DNA of 64,000 nt from Betaproteobacteria bacterium (lineage in GTDB: Bacteria > Pseudomonadota > Gammaproteobacteria > Burkholderiales > Ga0077523), in contig JADJPK010000016.1 in the NCBI GenBank assembly GCA_016713305.1, forward strand, positions 103,169-167,168, given 5' to 3'. The position numbers were made by a program, and so were the translations under genes. Below, in pieces: positions 7,976 to 16,754 of the stretch (the first letter of the stretch is position 1; every line of letters starts with the position of its first letter). The notes under the pieces were generated by a model. That model was not told the origin of the DNA. It ran no database searches and saw nothing but the letters and a program-made list of their open reading frames with translations.

Positions 7976-9067
7976 ATGAGAGTTCTCGTCTGGTTGCTGC
8001 TGTTGCCGGCCTTCCTGACCGCTGCGGGCCTCCCTCGTGAGGCAGACGCCCATGCGACGCAGCTCTCCAGTTCGAAGCTGACGGTCAGGGGAAACGCCGT
8101 CGAAGGCGTCCTCGAACTCAACGGCCGCGACGTCGAAGTGGCGACGAAGAATGCCGTGGTCGGTGCCGACGGCAATGTCGATCCGCAGCGTCTGCATCAG
8201 TCGCAGGATTCTCTTGCCGGCTACATCCGGGAGCACGCGCGCATTGCCGAATCCGGCGGACGCGCCTGCGAGCAGACTGTCGATTCGGCCGAGCCGAAGT
8301 CCGATCACATTCTCGTGCACGCCCGGTGGCAGTGCGGGCAGGCGTCTGGCGCCCTGAGCTATGTGGCGACTCTGTTCCACGAAGTCGACGCCTCCGCCCG
8401 CCACATGGTCACCGTCGAGGGGGACGTGTCCCTCGTCGGTCTGTTGTCGGCGAGTTCGCCCTCCCTGGTGATCGCGTCGGCGGCGACGAACCCCTGGGAA
8501 GTAGCATGGCGCTACCTGCTCGCAGGCATCGAGCACATCGCGATCGGCTACGACCACATCGCGTTCCTCATCGCCGTGATCATATGGGGGCGCCGTTTCT
8601 GGCCGCTCGCCAAGGTGGTGACTGCCTTCACCGTGGCGCATTCGATCACGCTGAGCCTTGCCGCGCTGGAGATCGTCAGACTGCCGAGTGCATTGGTGGA
8701 AACCCTCATCGCACTCAGCATCGTGTACGTTGCCGCGGAGAACTTCTTCGTAAGGGACCTCCGCCACCGCTGGTGGATCACCTTCCTGTTCGGTCTGGTC
8801 CACGGCTTCGGTTTCGCCAGCGTCCTGCATGACTACGGCCTTCCGCGCGATGCCCTGGCGCCCGCACTGGCCGCCTTCAACGTCGGCGTCGAAGTGGGGC
8901 AGATCGCGATCGTCGTTGCGAGCCTGCTGGTGTTCGCCGTGGTCGACCGCGTCATCGTCCGTGCGCCCGCCGGACCGCGCGAGCCGGACGTGCGATTCGT
9001 GCGGACCGTGTCCGGAGTCGTCCTGCTGCTGGGCCTGTACTGGACATGGGAGCGCCTCACCGGCTGA
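7976..9067 (+). CDS. HupE/UreJ-like membrane protein with periplasmic N-terminal domain
   Basis: 363 residues from ATG 7976, chosen because it begins a clear signal peptide (MRVLVWLLLLPAFLTAAG); the same frame is open far upstream only because it runs antisense to the pap gene. Residues ~25-165 form a predicted periplasmic beta-rich region. From ~175 follow six or seven membrane segments, starting with AWRYLLAGIEHIAIGYDHIAF, whose paired histidines are the HupE/UreJ hallmark, and VHGFGFASVLHDYGLP with further His residues. HupE members transport nickel or accompany hydrogenases; this longer form is a common standalone 'HupE/UreJ family' protein of unknown cargo. No hydrogenase or urease gene is nearby. 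It is divergent from pap, sharing a 129-bp intergenic region. Confidence 0.85.
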   Translation: MRVLVWLLLLPAFLTAAGLPREADAHATQLSSSKLTVRGNAVEGVLELNGRDVEVATKNAVVGADGNVDPQRLHQSQDSLAGYIREHARIAESGGRACEQTVDSAEPKSDHILVHARWQCGQASGALSYVATLFHEVDASARHMVTVEGDVSLVGLLSASSPSLVIASAATNPWEVAWRYLLAGIEHIAIGYDHIAFLIAVIIWGRRFWPLAKVVTAFTVAHSITLSLAALEIVRLPSALVETLIALSIVYVAAENFFVRDLRHRWWITFLFGLVHGFGFASVLHDYGLPRDALAPALAAFNVGVEVGQIAIVVASLLVFAVVDRVIVRAPAGPREPDVRFVRTVSGVVLLLGLYWTWERLTG

Positions 9068-9120
9068 GCCTGGCGGATGCCACGGGCGTGGATTGACAGG
9101 CGCCGCGACCGTGACCACGC

Positions 9121-9893
9121 TTTATTCCCGGAGTGGCGATCCCGTTCAACGGCTTCACGGGAACGGTCGGGGTTCAGCTTGGCGAGCCGGAAGTGAAGGA
9201 CTTCCTGAAGCGGGAGAAGGACCCCGGCGCTGCCGGCGGGATCGCCCTCGCGCCCCAGCCGACGGGGGCCATGCCGCGGGCTGTTTGCGGCCCTGCCGGT
9301 TCGCACAAGGACGAGTGCGTCCGCACCATTCCGCCGCGGGACAACGGCGGCAACATGGACATCAAGCAGATGGCCGTGGGCACGACGGTGCTCCTGCCCT
9401 GTTTCGTGGAAGGCTGCGGCCCGTTCATCGTGATGTCCACCACGCTCGGGGCGACGGCGAGGTCGCCGGGACGGCCATCGAAATGGGAGCGAAGGTGACG
9501 GTGCGGACCCAGATCCGTCCCGGGATGGCAGCGCTCATGAGATCCGGGCCCCACTTCGAGGGTGGCTCGCAGTTGAAAAAGCTCGAACCCGACGCGTTCT
9601 ATGCGACCGTGGGCTATCCCCTCAAGAAAGCGGGCGAGATACCGCCTTGCTCGAGCTACATCGACGGCAGGATCACGGGCCCGCTCACCAACCTTTCGTA
9701 AGATCTGTCGCTGGCGGCCCGCAGTTCCCTCATCAACATGCTCGAAGGGCTGGTCAGGACCAGGAACTACACGCCGGAGCACGCGTACGTCATCACCGGC
9801 GCGGCGCGCGATCTGCGCATCGGCAACGTGGTGGATGTGCCGAACTACGCGGTCTCGACGATCTGCCCGCTCGAGATCTTCCGCAAGAAGTGA
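9121..9893 (+). pseudogene. Acetamidase/formamidase remnant (N-terminal truncated, frameshifted, nonsense mutation)
   Basis: Three adjoining segments together read as the C-terminal two thirds of an FmdA/AmdA amidase. Segment 1 (9121-~9429) contains PGVAIPFNGFTGTVGV and TIPPRDNGGNMDIKQM, hallmark family motifs. At ~9430 a missing G shifts the frame; the next segment gives DVHHARGDGEVAGTAIEMG. At 9699 a TAA interrupts NLS-stop-DLSLAARSS, where a Tyr codon is expected; the frame then continues to TGA 9893 with DLRIGNVVDVPN and VSTICPLEIF, the family's C-terminal motifs. No N-terminal ~130 residues are found before 9121, where the hupE-like gene has just ended. Three independent lesions argue for a true pseudogene. 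Confidence 0.85.
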
Positions 9894-10092
9894 AGGACGC
9901 CCCCCGATGCGGCAAGCGGGCCGGACGGGCCCGCGGCCGCCACAGGTGAGCCGCGAGGGGGGGCAGTGAGGCGTACTGGCCGTGCGGGTGATGATGAAGC
10001 CGATCCCGGCTCGCGGATTCCGGAGGGGCCATGCTATTCTGGCCTGCATGCGTCCCTCGAGAGGCGCAGCGCACGACGGGAGGTGTCAAGAA

Positions 10093-10506
10093 GTGAAGCG
10101 TTCCCTGATTCTCTGGCTCGCACTGGTGCATGCGGGCCCCTCTCTTGCGGTGGACGAAGCGGCCGTGGGTATCAAGGTCCATCGGCAAAGCGGCGTCAAT
10201 TTCGTCACCGGCGGAACGGGCGACGAGGCGCAGGCCTTCGCCGAAATTGCCGCCCGGTATCCCGTGCACGTCCGATTCACCGTGGGTGGTGCCCCGGTCG
10301 CGGAGAAGGGCGTCCACATCCGCGTGCTGGACGTGAAAGGCGATGCACTGGTGGAGGCTGATGCCGGCGGCCCGTTGTTCTACGTCAATCCGCCGTCGGG
10401 CCGGTGGACGTTCGAGGCCACGTGGAACGGTCAAACACTCGCACAGACCAAGGATCTGACCGGGCGCAGATATCTTGAAGTGTCGTTCGACTTCAAGTCC
10501 AACTGA
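10093..10506 (+). CDS. Secreted protein of unknown function, beta-rich
   Basis: 137 residues from GTG 10093, preceded by GGGAGGTG at 10078-10085. This start gives a proper signal peptide (KRSLILWLALVHAGPSLA, cleavage before VDEAA); longer in-frame ATG starts add an unlikely Arg-rich stretch. The mature region (GVNFVTGGTGDEAQ..., VHVRFTVGGAPVAEKGVHIRVLD..., GRWTFEATWNG) reads as a single Ig-like or carboxypeptidase-regulatory-like beta sandwich, possibly exposed in the periplasm. I do not recognise a named family. Followed 94 bp later by a secreted cupin, so the two may be co-transcribed. Confidence 0.65.
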   Translation: MKRSLILWLALVHAGPSLAVDEAAVGIKVHRQSGVNFVTGGTGDEAQAFAEIAARYPVHVRFTVGGAPVAEKGVHIRVLDVKGDALVEADAGGPLFYVNPPSGRWTFEATWNGQTLAQTKDLTGRRYLEVSFDFKSN

Positions 10507-10600
10507 CCGGACCTTTGTCCTTGCCGCGTGGATCAGTCCTGACCGGGCGGACTTTCCAGCCTTGTCGGGCCGGTGCACGGTGTCCCTCGACTTCGATCGA

Positions 10601-11068
10601 ATGAACCCGAACCTTCTCCGCCCCTTCGGCGTGATTTCCCCGCTGATGGCCTTGTGCATCGCGTCTGCCGCCTGGGCGCAGACCGTCGAGTCAGCCCGAA
10701 TCCATGCGGTCCGGCCGGACGAGATCTCCTGGGTCGAGTTGCGCAAGACGCCCGCCTTGTTCCGTGCCGTCATCCACGGCGCTCAGGAGAAGGCGGGGCC
10801 TTTCACGTTCCGCGTCCGCGCCGCCGCCGGACATCGCCTGCTTCCCCACACTCATCCGGACGACCGGACGATCACGGTCCTGGCAGGCACGTACTGGTCC
10901 GCGGTGGGCGACACCTGGGACGATTCGCAGCTCGTGGCGTATCCCCAGGGCAGTTTCTACGTTGTCCCCGCAGGGGTTCCTCACTACAGCGCGGTGCTGG
11001 AAGGCGAGACGATCTTCCAGGAAAGCGGCATCGGTCCCAGTCGCAACGACATGGTGGTGAAACCGTAG
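10601..11068 (+). CDS. Secreted single-domain cupin protein
   Basis: 155 residues from ATG 10601, which opens a signal peptide (hydrophobic stretch FGVISPLMALCIASAAWA, cleavage before QTVES); the frame is open further up but only back into the preceding gene. The core is a cupin: HRLLPHTHPDDRTITVLAGTYW (motif 1 with HxH, and E/D replaced by Asp then Thr) and PQGSFYVVPAGVPHYSAV (motif 2 with His). Two to three His residues could bind a divalent metal. Function of exported single cupins of this sort is unknown; they resemble the 'cupin_2, conserved in proteobacteria' group. Confidence 0.75.
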   Translation: MNPNLLRPFGVISPLMALCIASAAWAQTVESARIHAVRPDEISWVELRKTPALFRAVIHGAQEKAGPFTFRVRAAAGHRLLPHTHPDDRTITVLAGTYWSAVGDTWDDSQLVAYPQGSFYVVPAGVPHYSAVLEGETIFQESGIGPSRNDMVVKP

Positions 11069-11097
11069 AGCCGGTGCGCACGCGCACTCGCTTCCGT

Positions 11098-12126
11098 TCA
11101 CTGACTACGCAAGGCCCGCATCCGCTCGTCCGTGGCCGGGTGCGTGGAAAGGTAATCCTTGGGAGACGGCGAGCCGGGTTGATCTCGCCGCTCGTCGCGG
11201 CGCGACTTCTCCAGCTTCTCCAGCATGGAGGCGAGGAGCGCGGGCGACATTGCGTTGAACCGAAGCATTCGCGCTGCGTAGGCGTCCGCCGCGCGCTCGT
11301 GATCGCGCGAATAGCGGGCGTCCAGGATGGCCGCCGGAACGGCGGCGATGAGGCTGGAGAGGTCGCCCAGATACCAGGTCAGGAACAGGCCGACGACCGA
11401 ACTCTGCAGCACCTGCCGGATGCCGTGCTTCTCCTGGACATGCCCCAGTTCGTGGCAAAGCACGGCCATGACCTCTTCGTCGGACGCTGCCAATTCCACC
11501 AATGCATCCGTCACGACAATCGTTCCGGAAGGAAGGGCGAAGGCGTTCGGGCCCACTCGGGGTGCCGCGCGGAATTCGATGCGATGCGCGACCTTCGCGT
11601 CTTCCGGCGGGGTCATGGCGGCGAATCGTTTCGACAAGCGGTCACGCACCTCCTGCGGAAGTTCCGTCGGATCGAGCAAGTGCCGGTCGAGCAGTTCCAG
11701 CGTCTGCGCGGACATGGATTCCACGGCGGATGCGGGCACATGCTCCGCGGCTAGTGCCGCGAGCCACGGCAATGCGTAGAGATAGCCGAGGACCACCGCC
11801 AGCGCACAGCACGCCACGGCACCCAGAGCCAGACTCCAGCGAGTCTGCATGCGGGCGACCAGAGGCTCGCGAAAGCCCGTCGCATCGAGGAGCTGCTGCA
11901 ATGCCTCGTGATCGTGGACTTCGCAGAACGCACCGTCCGCAAAGCTCACGATGCGCGCTGCCTTTCCCATCCTCTCGGACACCCGTACGGCGGACAACGG
12001 TTCCTCCCGCCGGAAATCTTGCGCCTGTACCACGACGCGGCCCTCAAGGACCGTGAGCGTCGCTCGCTGGCGCACGGTGGTGCGACCGTCGAAGTAGTCG
12101 CAAGATACCTCGACGTGACCGTTCAC
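11098..12126 (-). CDS. M48-family zinc metalloprotease, membrane-anchored
   Basis: 342 residues from GTG 12126, whose GTGA overlaps the upstream DUF898 stop; the frame is open further upstream but that part is antisense-like Arg-rich text. Residues ~1-85 form a small beta domain (VSCDYFDGRTTVRQRATLTV). A membrane segment lies at ~100-122 (LALGAVACCALAVVLGYLYA). The catalytic domain has the HELGH zinc motif at ~218-222 and a downstream Glu ligand in RDHERAADAYAA. A C-terminal DYLSTHPATDERM is typical of M48 proteases of the HtpX/BepA/LoiP group. The DUF898 membrane protein plus M48 protease pair recurs in proteobacteria, pointing to a joint envelope role. Confidence 0.85.
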   Translation of the reverse strand: MNGHVEVSCDYFDGRTTVRQRATLTVLEGRVVVQAQDFRREEPLSAVRVSERMGKAARIVSFADGAFCEVHDHEALQQLLDATGFREPLVARMQTRWSLALGAVACCALAVVLGYLYALPWLAALAAEHVPASAVESMSAQTLELLDRHLLDPTELPQEVRDRLSKRFAAMTPPEDAKVAHRIEFRAAPRVGPNAFALPSGTIVVTDALVELAASDEEVMAVLCHELGHVQEKHGIRQVLQSSVVGLFLTWYLGDLSSLIAAVPAAILDARYSRDHERAADAYAARMLRFNAMSPALLASMLEKLEKSRRDERRDQPGSPSPKDYLSTHPATDERMRALRSQ

Positions 12127-13199
12127 AGCGCGATGTCGATATCGAGGAACTCGCCGAGTTCCTCGCCGACGGCATCCACTTCGCGAGCGCGTTGTCCCAC
12201 GAACCGGTCCAGCGGTTCCGACGGGATGAACGTCATGGATTCGATGCGGTAGCGCGCGGCACGTACCACTGCGAAAGGCCGGTAGAGGCCGACCGTCAGT
12301 ACGGTCAGAACGAAATTGGAGACCACGATCCACAACAGCGTCCGGAAGCGCACCTGGCTTTCGAACCGGTGCCGTTCAAGCCGCGTGGAATTCCAGACAT
12401 GGTTCTGCAGCTGGGATGCGAGGTAGGGGCCGCTGGCGATGACCGAGGCGTAGAACGCGAAGATCGCGAGCCCCAGAGCCACCGCGACCAGAGGGTCCAG
12501 CCGGAAGCTGCCCCGTGTCCCGGCCACGCCCACGGCTGCGAGAAACAGGGCGATGACCAGCACCGGACCGAGCAGGAAGAACAGGAACGTCTTGCCGAAG
12601 ATCTTGTAGAACTCCTTCGCTGTCCCGGCAAACGAGAAGGGCGCATGCCCGAACGTGCTGTTGCCGTGCTGATAGGCCTTGAACTCCCGGTACGTGGCCG
12701 GAATGAGCACGCCGAGCGTCAGCACAGACAGCAGCGGCCAGAGCAGGAACGCCTTGTACGAACCGGCGACTGTCCCGCGAAACCCGAACCTCAGGCCGCG
12801 CCAGCTCGTGTTCTGCATCCGGAACTTGAACGAGCGCACGAGAAGCCAGGGAAGCACCGCGCCGAGAGGGATGAAGACCAGGAAGCCGATGACGGGGCTG
12901 TAGTTGAACGCCAGATTGGCACCGCCCACCAGCACGAATGCGATGATGCGTCCCTTGAGAATGGCGGTGGGCTTGCCGTGATAGTCGAAGCCGGAAGATG
13001 CCAACTGGGTGTTTCGATAGAAGTACTGCAGCCGCCTCACCTTCGCCCACGCCGAGTAGATACCCAGCGTGACGATCACGAGCGCGAGATTCACGATCCA
13101 GATGCGGAAGTACTCGGTCCCGCTGCCGCTGAAACGCAATCTCTCCGGCGCGGGCACCGGTTCGGCGACGGGATCGGGCAGCGGGTGATCGGTGTTCAC
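12123..13199 (-). CDS. YjgN family (DUF898) membrane protein
   Basis: About 358 residues from GTG 13199; ATGs at 13250 and 13271 are alternatives, and none has a clear ribosome site. The conserved part starts LRFSGSGTEYFRIWIVNLALVIVTLGIYSAWAKVRRLQYFY style text: the tripeptide run YFRIW and IYSAWAKVR define DUF898. A duplicated version occurs near the C-terminus (FRTLLWIVVSNFVLTVLTVG, YRPFAVVRAARY). About eight membrane segments. Known from E. coli YjgN; function not established. It is coupled to the M48 protease by a 4-bp overlap, so it may present substrates to it or be its partner. Confidence 0.82.
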   Translation of the reverse strand: MNTDHPLPDPVAEPVPAPERLRFSGSGTEYFRIWIVNLALVIVTLGIYSAWAKVRRLQYFYRNTQLASSGFDYHGKPTAILKGRIIAFVLVGGANLAFNYSPVIGFLVFIPLGAVLPWLLVRSFKFRMQNTSWRGLRFGFRGTVAGSYKAFLLWPLLSVLTLGVLIPATYREFKAYQHGNSTFGHAPFSFAGTAKEFYKIFGKTFLFFLLGPVLVIALFLAAVGVAGTRGSFRLDPLVAVALGLAIFAFYASVIASGPYLASQLQNHVWNSTRLERHRFESQVRFRTLLWIVVSNFVLTVLTVGLYRPFAVVRAARYRIESMTFIPSEPLDRFVGQRAREVDAVGEELGEFLDIDIAL

Positions 13200-13329
13200 G
13201 GCTCGCGGTCGGGCCTCACGATGCGCTGAATCTACACTGCCGGTGGCCATCGCGATAGGGAACGGGGCCACCTCGATCGACTCCCCCGATCCGCTCCGCG
13301 AGTGCCGCGCCGACGTGCGGACCTGCCCG

Positions 13330-14016
13330 TCAGTCGACGATCCAGGATTCCACCAGCGTGCCGCCGCAGTGCCGGACAGTGAGGTCGATCAGGCGAGTGA
13401 GAGCGGTCTCGAGCATGGCGCGATCGGTCGCCGCGTTTCCCTGGAGGATGTAGAAGCATGCCGACGTGTCGCGCCCCACTTTCGTCTGTTCGCATTGCCT
13501 GTGTTCGAGCCGGCAAAGCACCCGGCGGCCCGAGTCGATGTAGCAGTACTCGCCTGCGGGAACCGTTTCCGCAACGGTGCTGCCCAAGGGCAGGAATTCC
13601 TCGTCGCCATTCGTGAATCGCAGTTCGATGTCGCCGGTCACACGCGCGAGGTCGTGTGCCCCCAGAGAGAGGCGCGTTTCGAGAGAGACCGCGTTGTAGA
13701 TGTCCACCAGAGGATTGATCGCCGGCACGACTCCCTTGCGCTGGAACAGGGCCACGAGCGATTCGGCCGACGCGGGGAAGCGTCTGTTGGACCTTCCGAT
13801 GCGGTCGTGAAGTGCGCGAAAGCCGGCCAGCACCGGATCGCTCTCGATGAAACCTTCCACGAGCTCAACTCTCAGCCTCTCCGCCAGATCCGCCCGCAGC
13901 GGAGCCAAGGCGCTGTCGTCGATCCGGTTGTCCACGCCCTCGAGAACGGCGAAGGCACCGCGAACGCCGAGTTCGCGCACGGCGGGGGCGATACGGAATC
14001 GGGGCGGGGCGGTCAT
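13330..14016 (-). CDS. B3/B4 tRNA-binding-like domain protein
   Basis: 228 residues. The family signature is seen in NRRFPASAESLVALFQRKGVVPAINPLVDIYNAVSLETRLSLGAHD when read in short pieces (RFPASAESL, INPLVDIYNAVSL, GAHDLARV): a standalone version of the B3/4 domain of phenylalanyl-tRNA synthetase beta. FTNGDEEFLPLGS and GEYCYIDSGRRVLCR follow as in other free-standing members. Such proteins may edit or deacylate mis-charged tRNA or bind amino acids, but few are characterised. It lies convergent to nothing and divergent from the LEA-2/SDR pair. Cytoplasmic, no signal peptide. Confidence 0.82.
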   Translation of the reverse strand: MTAPPRFRIAPAVRELGVRGAFAVLEGVDNRIDDSALAPLRADLAERLRVELVEGFIESDPVLAGFRALHDRIGRSNRRFPASAESLVALFQRKGVVPAINPLVDIYNAVSLETRLSLGAHDLARVTGDIELRFTNGDEEFLPLGSTVAETVPAGEYCYIDSGRRVLCRLEHRQCEQTKVGRDTSACFYILQGNAATDRAMLETALTRLIDLTVRHCGGTLVESWIVD

Positions 14017-14098
14017 GATGGCGGGCCGAGTGTAGCAGCGACGGTGGTACGCTCTGGCACGGCGACGCAGTACCGTGCGTCATAACGGGAGAGACGTC

Positions 14099-14596
14099 TT
14101 GAACGCAGGAAGACGAGCCATGTGGGCGGCGCTGGTCGCGTCCGCGATCCTTCAATGGCAGGGCTGCTCCGCCCTGCCCGGCGGGCGGGAACCCGTATCC
14201 GTCACGGTATCCGATCTTCGCCTCGGCGCGGCAGGCGTGCTGGAGCAGCAGTACTTCGTGACGCTGCGCGTGCAGAACCCTAACGATCGCGAGATTCGCC
14301 TCAAGGGCGTGGTGTTCGACCTCGAACTGAACGGCAAGTCCTTCGCCAAGGGCACCGGTCCGGCCGACGTGACGGTGCCCCGGTTCGGATCGGAGGTGAT
14401 CGAGGTGGAGACGGTCAGCACGCTCACGAGCGTGCTGCGGCAGCTCGGCGGCGTGACCGACACCAGCGGGCCGTTGCGCTCCTTCAGCTATCGCATTCGC
14501 GGCCGTCTGCACCAGGCGGGTGTCGGCGGCCCCATCGCCTTCGACGAAAAGGGCGAACTCAATCTTTCCGCCAACCCAGGAGGTACGAGCAAGTGA
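14099..14596 (+). CDS. LEA type 2 (WHy-domain) exported protein
   Basis: 165 residues if the TTG at 14099 is used, which has CGGGAGAG about 6 bp upstream; the next candidates are ATG 14120 and, upstream, ATG 14075. A signal peptide (MWAALVASAILQWQGCS) ends in a Cys that could be lipidated, though Q-G-C is only a fair lipobox. The body is a WHy/LEA-2 beta sandwich: QQYFVTLRVQNPNDREIRLKG is the diagnostic strand pair (VQNPN), followed by DLELNGKSFAKGTG. Such proteins are associated with stress or desiccation and outer membrane anchoring. Its stop overlaps the GTG start of the SDR gene (GTGA). Confidence 0.82.
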   Translation: MNAGRRAMWAALVASAILQWQGCSALPGGREPVSVTVSDLRLGAAGVLEQQYFVTLRVQNPNDREIRLKGVVFDLELNGKSFAKGTGPADVTVPRFGSEVIEVETVSTLTSVLRQLGGVTDTSGPLRSFSYRIRGRLHQAGVGGPIAFDEKGELNLSANPGGTSK

Positions 14597-15392
14597 CATC
14601 CATCGCATCCCAGGATCCGCTGTTTTCCGTTCAAGGCCAGATCGTGCTCGCCATTGGCGCGAGCCGAGGCATCGGCAAGGCGCTCGCGGCCGGTTTCGTC
14701 TCACGCGGCGCGACGGTGATCATCGCGGGACGAGAGCAGGCCACCATCGATGCCACGGCGCGCGAGATCTCGCGCGATGGCGTGGCCGAAGCGCTCATGT
14801 GCGACGTATCCAAGCCGGATGACGTGGCGAAACTGGTAGACCGCGTCGTGGAGCGGCATGGCCGCGTGGACACGCTGCTGAACGTCGCCGGCATCAACGT
14901 GCGCAAGAAGGTGGAGTCCTATTCCGTGGAGGAGTACGACCGTATCCTGAACACCAATCTGCGGGGGCTTTTCGTGGCGGCGCAAGCGGTGGGACGGGAG
15001 ATGCTTGCCAAGGGCAGCGGGTCCATCATCAACATCGATTCGTTGAATACCTATGCCCCGCTCAAAGGGGTGACGCCCTATGCCATGAGCAAGGCAGGTC
15101 TGGGCATGATGACCCGGGGGATGGCGCTGGAGTGGGGGCCGAAGGGCGTGCGCGTCAATGCCATTGCGCCCGGCTTCTTTCCCACCGACCTGTCGCGGAA
15201 GCTGTGGGCCCAGCCTCGGATGACCGAGTGGGCGAACGAGGTGACCCCGCTGCGCCGGCTGGGGAAACGGAAGAACTGGTGGGCGCAGCCGTGTACCTTG
15301 CGTCCAGGGCCTCGAGCTACGTGACGGGGCAGGTGCTCCGTGTGGACGGCGGGATCAGCGCCGGCATCAACTGGCCTATAGATCTCGAGTGA
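14593..15392 (+). CDS. SDR-family oxidoreductase, frameshifted near the C-terminus
   Basis: Starts at GTG 14593, overlapping the LEA-2 stop. The first ~223 residues form a classical short-chain dehydrogenase: NAD(P)-binding GASRGIGKAL (~22-31), NVAG (~96), catalytic Ser in INIDSLN and YAMSK (Tyr-x-x-x-Lys) near 160. After PLRRLG (about 15261) this frame degenerates to a tail ending at 15324. One base over, the sequence continues EELVGAAVYLASRASSYVTG and QVLRVDGGISAG, exactly the SDR C-terminus, to TGA 15392. Restoring one G in the GGGG run near 15261-15264 rebuilds a 266-residue enzyme of the gluconate 5-dehydrogenase/FabG type. Substrate unknown. Either a sequencing slip or a recent mutation. 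Confidence 0.82.
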
Positions 15393-15398
15393 GTGACG

Positions 15399-15429
15399 CA
15401 CCCCGGTCCGGGCGGGCACCGGGGTGTTT
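15399..15429 (+). terminator. Probable terminator after the SDR gene
   Basis: CACCCCGGT (15399-15407) pairs with ACCGGGGTG (15418-15426) across a 10-nt loop, followed by TTT. Strong 9-bp stem, short T run, placed just after the restored SDR stop at 15392, which also supports that stop. Confidence 0.65.
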
Positions 15430-15450
15430 CAGAAACTGGTTAAGGAGAGA

Positions 15451-15477
15451 TTGACAACTCAATGATTTAAGTATTAA
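15451..15477 (+). promoter_or_regulatory. Candidate sigma70 promoter for the parA-like gene
   Basis: Perfect TTGACA at 15451-15456 in an AT-rich island, then TATTAA at 15472-15477 (four of six match) after a 15-bp spacer, slightly short. It lies 53 bp upstream of the ATG at 15530, within the only low-GC stretch between the two genes. Confidence 0.5.
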
Positions 15478-15529
15478 AAGAATGATCCGATCTTAGCGAT
15501 TCGGTACGATCGTCCGAACGGGGTGGAGC

Positions 15530-16294
15530 ATGGCCAAGATCGCGGTGTTCAATCAGAAGGGTGGAGTCGGCAAGACCACCACCTCGCTCAATCTCTCCGC
15601 AGCGCTGCACCGCCGGGGCCGTACTCCTTTATCCATCGATCTCGATCCTCAGGCGCACCTTTCGTACATCAGCGGGACCACCGTCGACGGCGCCGATGAA
15701 AGCGTCTTCTGCTTCTACGAGAAATCGAAACCGCTCTCCGAACTGATCCGCATCGGGAACGGCGGCTGGGAAGTGATTCCGGCACACGTGGAACTGTCCA
15801 AGGTCGACTCCCAGTTCGGCAAGGGCCCCCAGGCCCTGAACCGCCTCAATTCCGGCATCGTGCGGGAAAGCCTCAACACCGGACGGCCGATCGTCATCGA
15901 CTGCTGCCCTCTGCTGGGTGTGCTGTCGCTCAACGCGATCTTCGCCTCCGATCGCGTGCTCGTCCCGGTCTCGGCCGACTATCTGGCGGTGAAAGGGGTG
16001 CTGCAGGTGGAAAAGACCTTGAAGGCACTGGAGCACGTTCTCAAGAAGAGGATCGTGCGCCGGTATGTCATGACCCGATTCGATACGCGGCGCAACATGT
16101 CCTGGCAGATCTACCGGACCATCACGGAACGGTTCGGTGCGGACATGTGCGAAACCCGCATCTCGGAATCGGTGAGCATCGCGGAAAGCCCCGCCGTCAA
16201 CCAGGATGTCTTCACACATGCTCCGGGCAGCCGGGGCGCCAAGGATTACGACGCGCTCCTGGACGAACTGGTCCAGACCGGATTCGTGGAATAG
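15530..16294 (+). CDS. ParA/MinD-family ATPase (orphan)
   Basis: 254 residues. Deviant Walker A KGGVGKTTTS (residues 10-19) with the signature Lys at 10, switch region DLDPQAHLSY at ~38 and the Walker B-like PIVIDCCPLLG at ~120, where the usual Asp-x-x-P is DCCP. VLVPVSADYLAVKGVLQVEKTL and the C-terminal DVFTHAPGSRGAKDYDALLDEL match the chromosomal or accessory ParA subfamily that positions cargo. No parB or parS-like gene follows, so it is unlikely to be the chromosome partition ParA; it may place a protein cluster. Own promoter, terminators either side, so monocistronic. Confidence 0.85.
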   Translation: MAKIAVFNQKGGVGKTTTSLNLSAALHRRGRTPLSIDLDPQAHLSYISGTTVDGADESVFCFYEKSKPLSELIRIGNGGWEVIPAHVELSKVDSQFGKGPQALNRLNSGIVRESLNTGRPIVIDCCPLLGVLSLNAIFASDRVLVPVSADYLAVKGVLQVEKTLKALEHVLKKRIVRRYVMTRFDTRRNMSWQIYRTITERFGADMCETRISESVSIAESPAVNQDVFTHAPGSRGAKDYDALLDELVQTGFVE

Positions 16295-16391
16295 CTGAAG
16301 GCGATGCGGCGAGGGCCCGACTGCTCTGGCGACCGGGTCAGGGGCCGACGCTCGATGGCGCTCGAAACACGCGGCGACCGGACTCGCGGCG

Positions 16392-16607
16392 TCACTCCTG
16401 CTTGGAAATCAGCGAAATGATGCCGCCCACGTCCAGGCTCTCGTCCCGGCCGGTGCCGGGTTGGGACTCGGTGCACTCGAGAACCGTGGACCCGCGGTAC
16501 ATCTGAAAGAGCTTGCGCTCGGCGTCCTCCCGGTCCTGGCCCTGGATGAACAGGTTCTCCACCACCAGGCCGTTCCGTGCCTTGATCTTGAACTGGTACT
16601 TGAGCAT
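16392..16607 (-). CDS. Small conserved-looking protein of unknown function
   Basis: 71 residues from ATG 16607 with AGGAT about 8 bp upstream. Begins MLKYQFKIKARNGLVVENLFI, a two-strand start, then GQDREDAERKLFQMYRGSTVLEC, and ends DVGGIISLISKQE. The pattern is of a compact alpha/beta protein without signal peptide. Codon use is like neighbouring real genes and the reading is not a shadow of another gene. I do not recognise a family; a regulatory or adaptor role would be guesswork. Confidence 0.65.
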   Translation of the reverse strand: MLKYQFKIKARNGLVVENLFIQGQDREDAERKLFQMYRGSTVLECTESQPGTGRDESLDVGGIISLISKQE

Positions 16608-16754
16608 GGGCTGAATCCTCTTTCTCGTGCGCAGGATACCCCAGGAGTCTGTTCGACGAGAGCCATCCGCAACGGATCTGGAACGTCGCGCGAGCTAGTT
16701 TCTCCCTCGCGACCGCGGCAGGTGCCCGCGGCGTTTACCGGAGGACTTCTGACC

